NCBI GenBank assembly: GCA_031257955.1
Contig: JAIRNQ010000242.1
Coordinates: 1 to 5,403 of the forward strand
DNA length: 5,403 nt
Direction: 5' to 3'
Source of the DNA: Deltaproteobacteria bacterium
Lineage (GTDB): Bacteria > Desulfobacterota > Desulfarculia > Adiutricales > Adiutricaceae
In this document: positions 4,355 to 5,403 of the stretch, in pieces
Layout of the letters: the number at the start of each line of letters is the position of its first letter
Position numbering within the stretch: the stretch's first letter is position 1
Program-made: the position numbers and the translations under genes
Notes under the pieces: generated by a model
Seen by the model: the letters and a program-made list of their open reading frames with translations, nothing else
Told to the model about the DNA's origin: nothing
Database searches by the model: none

Positions 4355-4589
4355 ATTGCGCGCGAAGGCGAGTTGCCGCGAAAGCGCGTTGGCGCTTGTG
4401 AGCGCCACCAGGGCGTTTATGCGGGCCAAGGTATAGTCGGTTCGGATAAGGCGGGGCCCAGCCCCGGCCATCTGTGGGACGCGGCCCAACTACCCCCACC
4501 AACTTCCAAGGTCCCCGGGTTAGGACGGAAGGGGTCGCCCCCTTCCGTCCAAGCCGCGGATTAATCTCGAAAACAATCGACATTAATGC
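4355..4589. other. GC-rich stretch with hairpins, no gene
   Basis: No frame with a proper start, ribosome site or convincing composition is present. It holds a 7-bp stem with tetraloop (TGGCGCT TGTG AGCGCCA, 4390-4407) and the stronger 12-bp hairpin at 4523-4550. Confidence 0.5.
4523..4550. repeat. Perfect 12-bp stem hairpin
   Basis: GGACGGAAGGGG (4523-4534) and CCCCTTCCGTCC (4539-4550) are exact inverted copies around the tetraloop TCGC. Neither strand has a T-run after it, so it is not a standard terminator. It lies 40 bases before the promoter at 4590 and might insulate that promoter from upstream transcripts. Confidence 0.75.
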
Positions 4590-4618
4590 TTGACGTATAT
4601 AAGAAATTAGCCTAAAAT
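4590..4618 (+). promoter_or_regulatory. Strong sigma70-type promoter
   Basis: TTGACG (4590-4595) and TAAAAT (4613-4618) are each one base from consensus and separated by the ideal 17 bases in an AT-rich spacer. Transcription would begin near 4625 and run through the three 55-bp repeats into the secreted-protein gene at 4933, with a leader of roughly 300 bases. No other + strand gene with good support lies between; a 31-codon frame from ATG 4642 is possible but weak. Confidence 0.65.
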
Positions 4619-4715
4619 CTTACCAATGTTAACAGCTGGCGGATGAGCCGATCGCGTTTGGCCATTTTTCCCAGGCGGCTCAGGCAAATTCAGTGGCCTT
4701 GGCGATTAATCGTTA

Positions 4716-4882
4716 TTTTTTGCCAAGAGTTAGTTTAGATAGCCAACCATTGGCCCAAAAGTCATCGACGTTTTTTGCCAAGAGTTAGTTTAGATAGCCA
4801 ACCATTGGCCCAAAAGCCATCGACGTTTTTTTGCCAAGAGTTAATTTAGATAGCCAACCATTGGCCCTAAAAGTCATCTACG
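4716..4882. repeat. Three tandem 55-bp direct repeats
   Basis: The units at 4716-4770, 4771-4825 and 4826-4882 are nearly identical. Each starts with a run of 6-7 T, continues GCCAAGAGTTAGTTTAGATA and then GCCAACCATTGGCCC, and ends near GTCATCGACG. The third has one extra T and one extra A, and a few substitutions. Each unit holds a short inverted repeat, GCCAA CCA TTGGC, able to form a 5-bp stem. Units abut without unique spacers, so this is not a CRISPR array. The location between a promoter and a gene start suggests an operator or leader-RNA array. Confidence 0.9.
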
Positions 4883-4886
4883 TTCA

Positions 4887-4909
4887 TTTGTTGGCCATAT
4901 TTTTCCCCA
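4887..4909 (-). repeat. Inverted copy of the 188-residue gene's ribosome site and start
   Basis: Read on the minus strand, this segment gives TTGGGGAAAAATATGGCCAACAAA, against TTTGGGGGGAAAATATGGCCAACAAA at 1645-1670. The shared part covers the G-rich ribosome site, the ATG and the codons for Met-Ala-Asn-Lys. Here the frame stops right after Lys (TGA at 4886-4884). It may be a leftover 5' end of a duplicated gene or a conserved translation-start element. Confidence 0.55.
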
Positions 4910-4932
4910 ATCGCCCGCGCCCAGAAAACGAC

Positions 4933-5403
4933 ATGAACTTAACCAAACTCGCCAGAACGCTTATCCTGGCCGGGCTCCTTTGGGCTTGGCCGGGCCTTTC
5001 GGCGGCCCAAAGCCAAGGGGACGGGGGTGCCTCCGCCTCCGGGACGGCGGGCGGCGGGGAAGTCGGCCGGCTCCAGACCGGGGCGGCCACCATCCTGGAC
5101 GACGTGAAGGGCGGGGAGAAGGCCAAAGCGCCTTCCGAAGCGGCCCCAGCGGCACCCCCAGAAGTTCCGCTGGAATGGGTTCAGGACCCGGCCCCCATGG
5201 CCGTGAGTCCCAAGGCCAAAGATTCGACGGCGCCGGCCACGGTGGCCCCCGAGGCCCCTTTGGTCTGGGAGGATAACCCGCCCCCCATGGCCGTAAGCCC
5301 CAGGGCCAAGAATTCGCCGGGTCCGGCCACCGTGGCCCCCGAAGCCCCTTTGGTCTGGGAGGATAACCCGGCGCCCATGGCCGTAAGCCCCAGAACCCCC
5401 GCG
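4933..5403 (+). CDS. Exported Pro/Ala-rich protein with 30-residue tandem repeats (3' end outside window)
   Basis: This frame is open from the ATG at 4933 to the last base (157 codons, no stop). Residues 1-25 form a classic Sec signal peptide: Lys5 and Arg8, a hydrophobic core LILAGLLWAW, and probable cleavage after LSA or LSAA. No lipobox Cys is present. Residues 26-78 are Gly/Ala/Pro-rich and probably disordered. From residue 79 a 30-residue unit repeats (79-108, 109-138, partial 139-157) with the core PLVWEDNPAPMAVSP followed by a PATVAPEA linker. The product is therefore expected in the periplasm or outside the cell, perhaps as a repeat spacer or surface-binding protein; I do not recognise the family. 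The ribosome site (AGAAAACG) is weak. It lies about 50 bases after the 55-bp repeats and downstream of a strong promoter. Confidence 0.82.
   Translation, partial: MNLTKLARTLILAGLLWAWPGLSAAQSQGDGGASASGTAGGGEVGRLQTGAATILDDVKGGEKAKAPSEAAPAAPPEVPLEWVQDPAPMAVSPKAKDSTAPATVAPEAPLVWEDNPPPMAVSPRAKNSPGPATVAPEAPLVWEDNPAPMAVSPRTPA
5167..5403 (+). repeat. 90-bp in-frame tandem repeats
   Basis: Units start at 5167, 5257 and 5347, the last cut by the window end. Units 2 and 3 are almost identical at DNA level, while unit 1 differs more (PLEWVQDP against PLVWEDNP), which suggests recent expansion by slippage or unequal crossing over. In the third unit the sequence after AVSPR changes to TPA, so the array may end there. 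Confidence 0.9.

Noticed and set aside
4190..4489. Minus-strand frame sharing short peptides with the minus strand of 2639-2839
   Set aside because: The similarity comes from the DNA repeat; indels between copies interrupt the alignment, and the frame crosses the terminator stem. A decayed transposase-like gene cannot be wholly excluded.
4343..4564. Forward frame of 73 codons
   Set aside because: It begins with TTG inside the terminator stem, has no ribosome site, and covers two hairpins.
4642..4737. Short 31-codon forward frame beginning MSRSRLAIF after the promoter
   Set aside because: It has only a weak GGCGG ribosome-site candidate and runs into the first 55-bp repeat. A leader peptide is possible, but nothing beyond its position supports it.
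4716..4882. CRISPR array
   Set aside because: The 55-bp units are contiguous with no unique spacers, are longer than usual repeats, and no cas gene is visible.
4884..5378. Minus-strand frames opposite the secreted-protein gene
   Set aside because: They are antisense to a frame with a signal peptide and regular in-frame repeats; the repeats make the opposite strand open as well.

Overview
The window looks like an accessory, decaying part of a bacterial chromosome or plasmid. No housekeeping gene, RNA gene or recognisable transposase or integrase is visible. Most of it is GC-rich, with coding stretches that prefer G or C at third codon positions. An AT-rich island of about 600 bases lies at roughly 3360-3990. 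The last gene carries a Sec-type signal peptide, which fits a Gram-negative bacterium, but I cannot name a lineage from the sequence.

Layout. (1) Bases 129-1539 hold a two-gene cassette present twice in tandem, offset by 907 bases. Each copy has a conserved leader, an 81-residue acidic protein and a second, basic, Arg-rich gene with a strong Shine-Dalgarno sequence. The second gene is 88 codons in copy 1 but is cut to 48 codons in copy 2. (2) A 188-residue charged protein of unknown family (1659-2225) is followed by a 70-codon gene at 2282 that appears frameshifted by an exact 11-bp tandem duplication. (3) Bases 2506-3179 hold no convincing gene but carry copy A of a repeat element. (4) Bases 3180-3729 hold an MNT-HEPN (MntA-HepT) toxin-antitoxin pair. 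The nucleotidyltransferase has an in-frame TAA near its start, and the HEPN toxin ends just before its catalytic RNase motif. Base composition switches inside the nucleotidyltransferase gene. (5) Bases 3996-4354 are copy B of the repeat element, ending in a textbook intrinsic terminator. (6) A sigma70-type promoter (4590-4618), three 55-bp direct repeats (4716-4882) and then a secreted protein with 30-residue tandem repeats (4933 to the window end, incomplete).

Working together: the MNT and HEPN genes form one recognised module, probably no longer functional. The two small genes of the duplicated cassette are arranged like a two-component module (acidic protein then basic protein, 18-nt gap, strong ribosome site, retained leader), but they match no family I recognise. 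The 55-bp repeats lie between a good promoter and the secreted-protein gene and would form the 5' leader of that transcript. The strongest candidates for something undescribed are the duplicated cassette, the A/B element as a possible structured RNA, and the 55-bp repeat leader.
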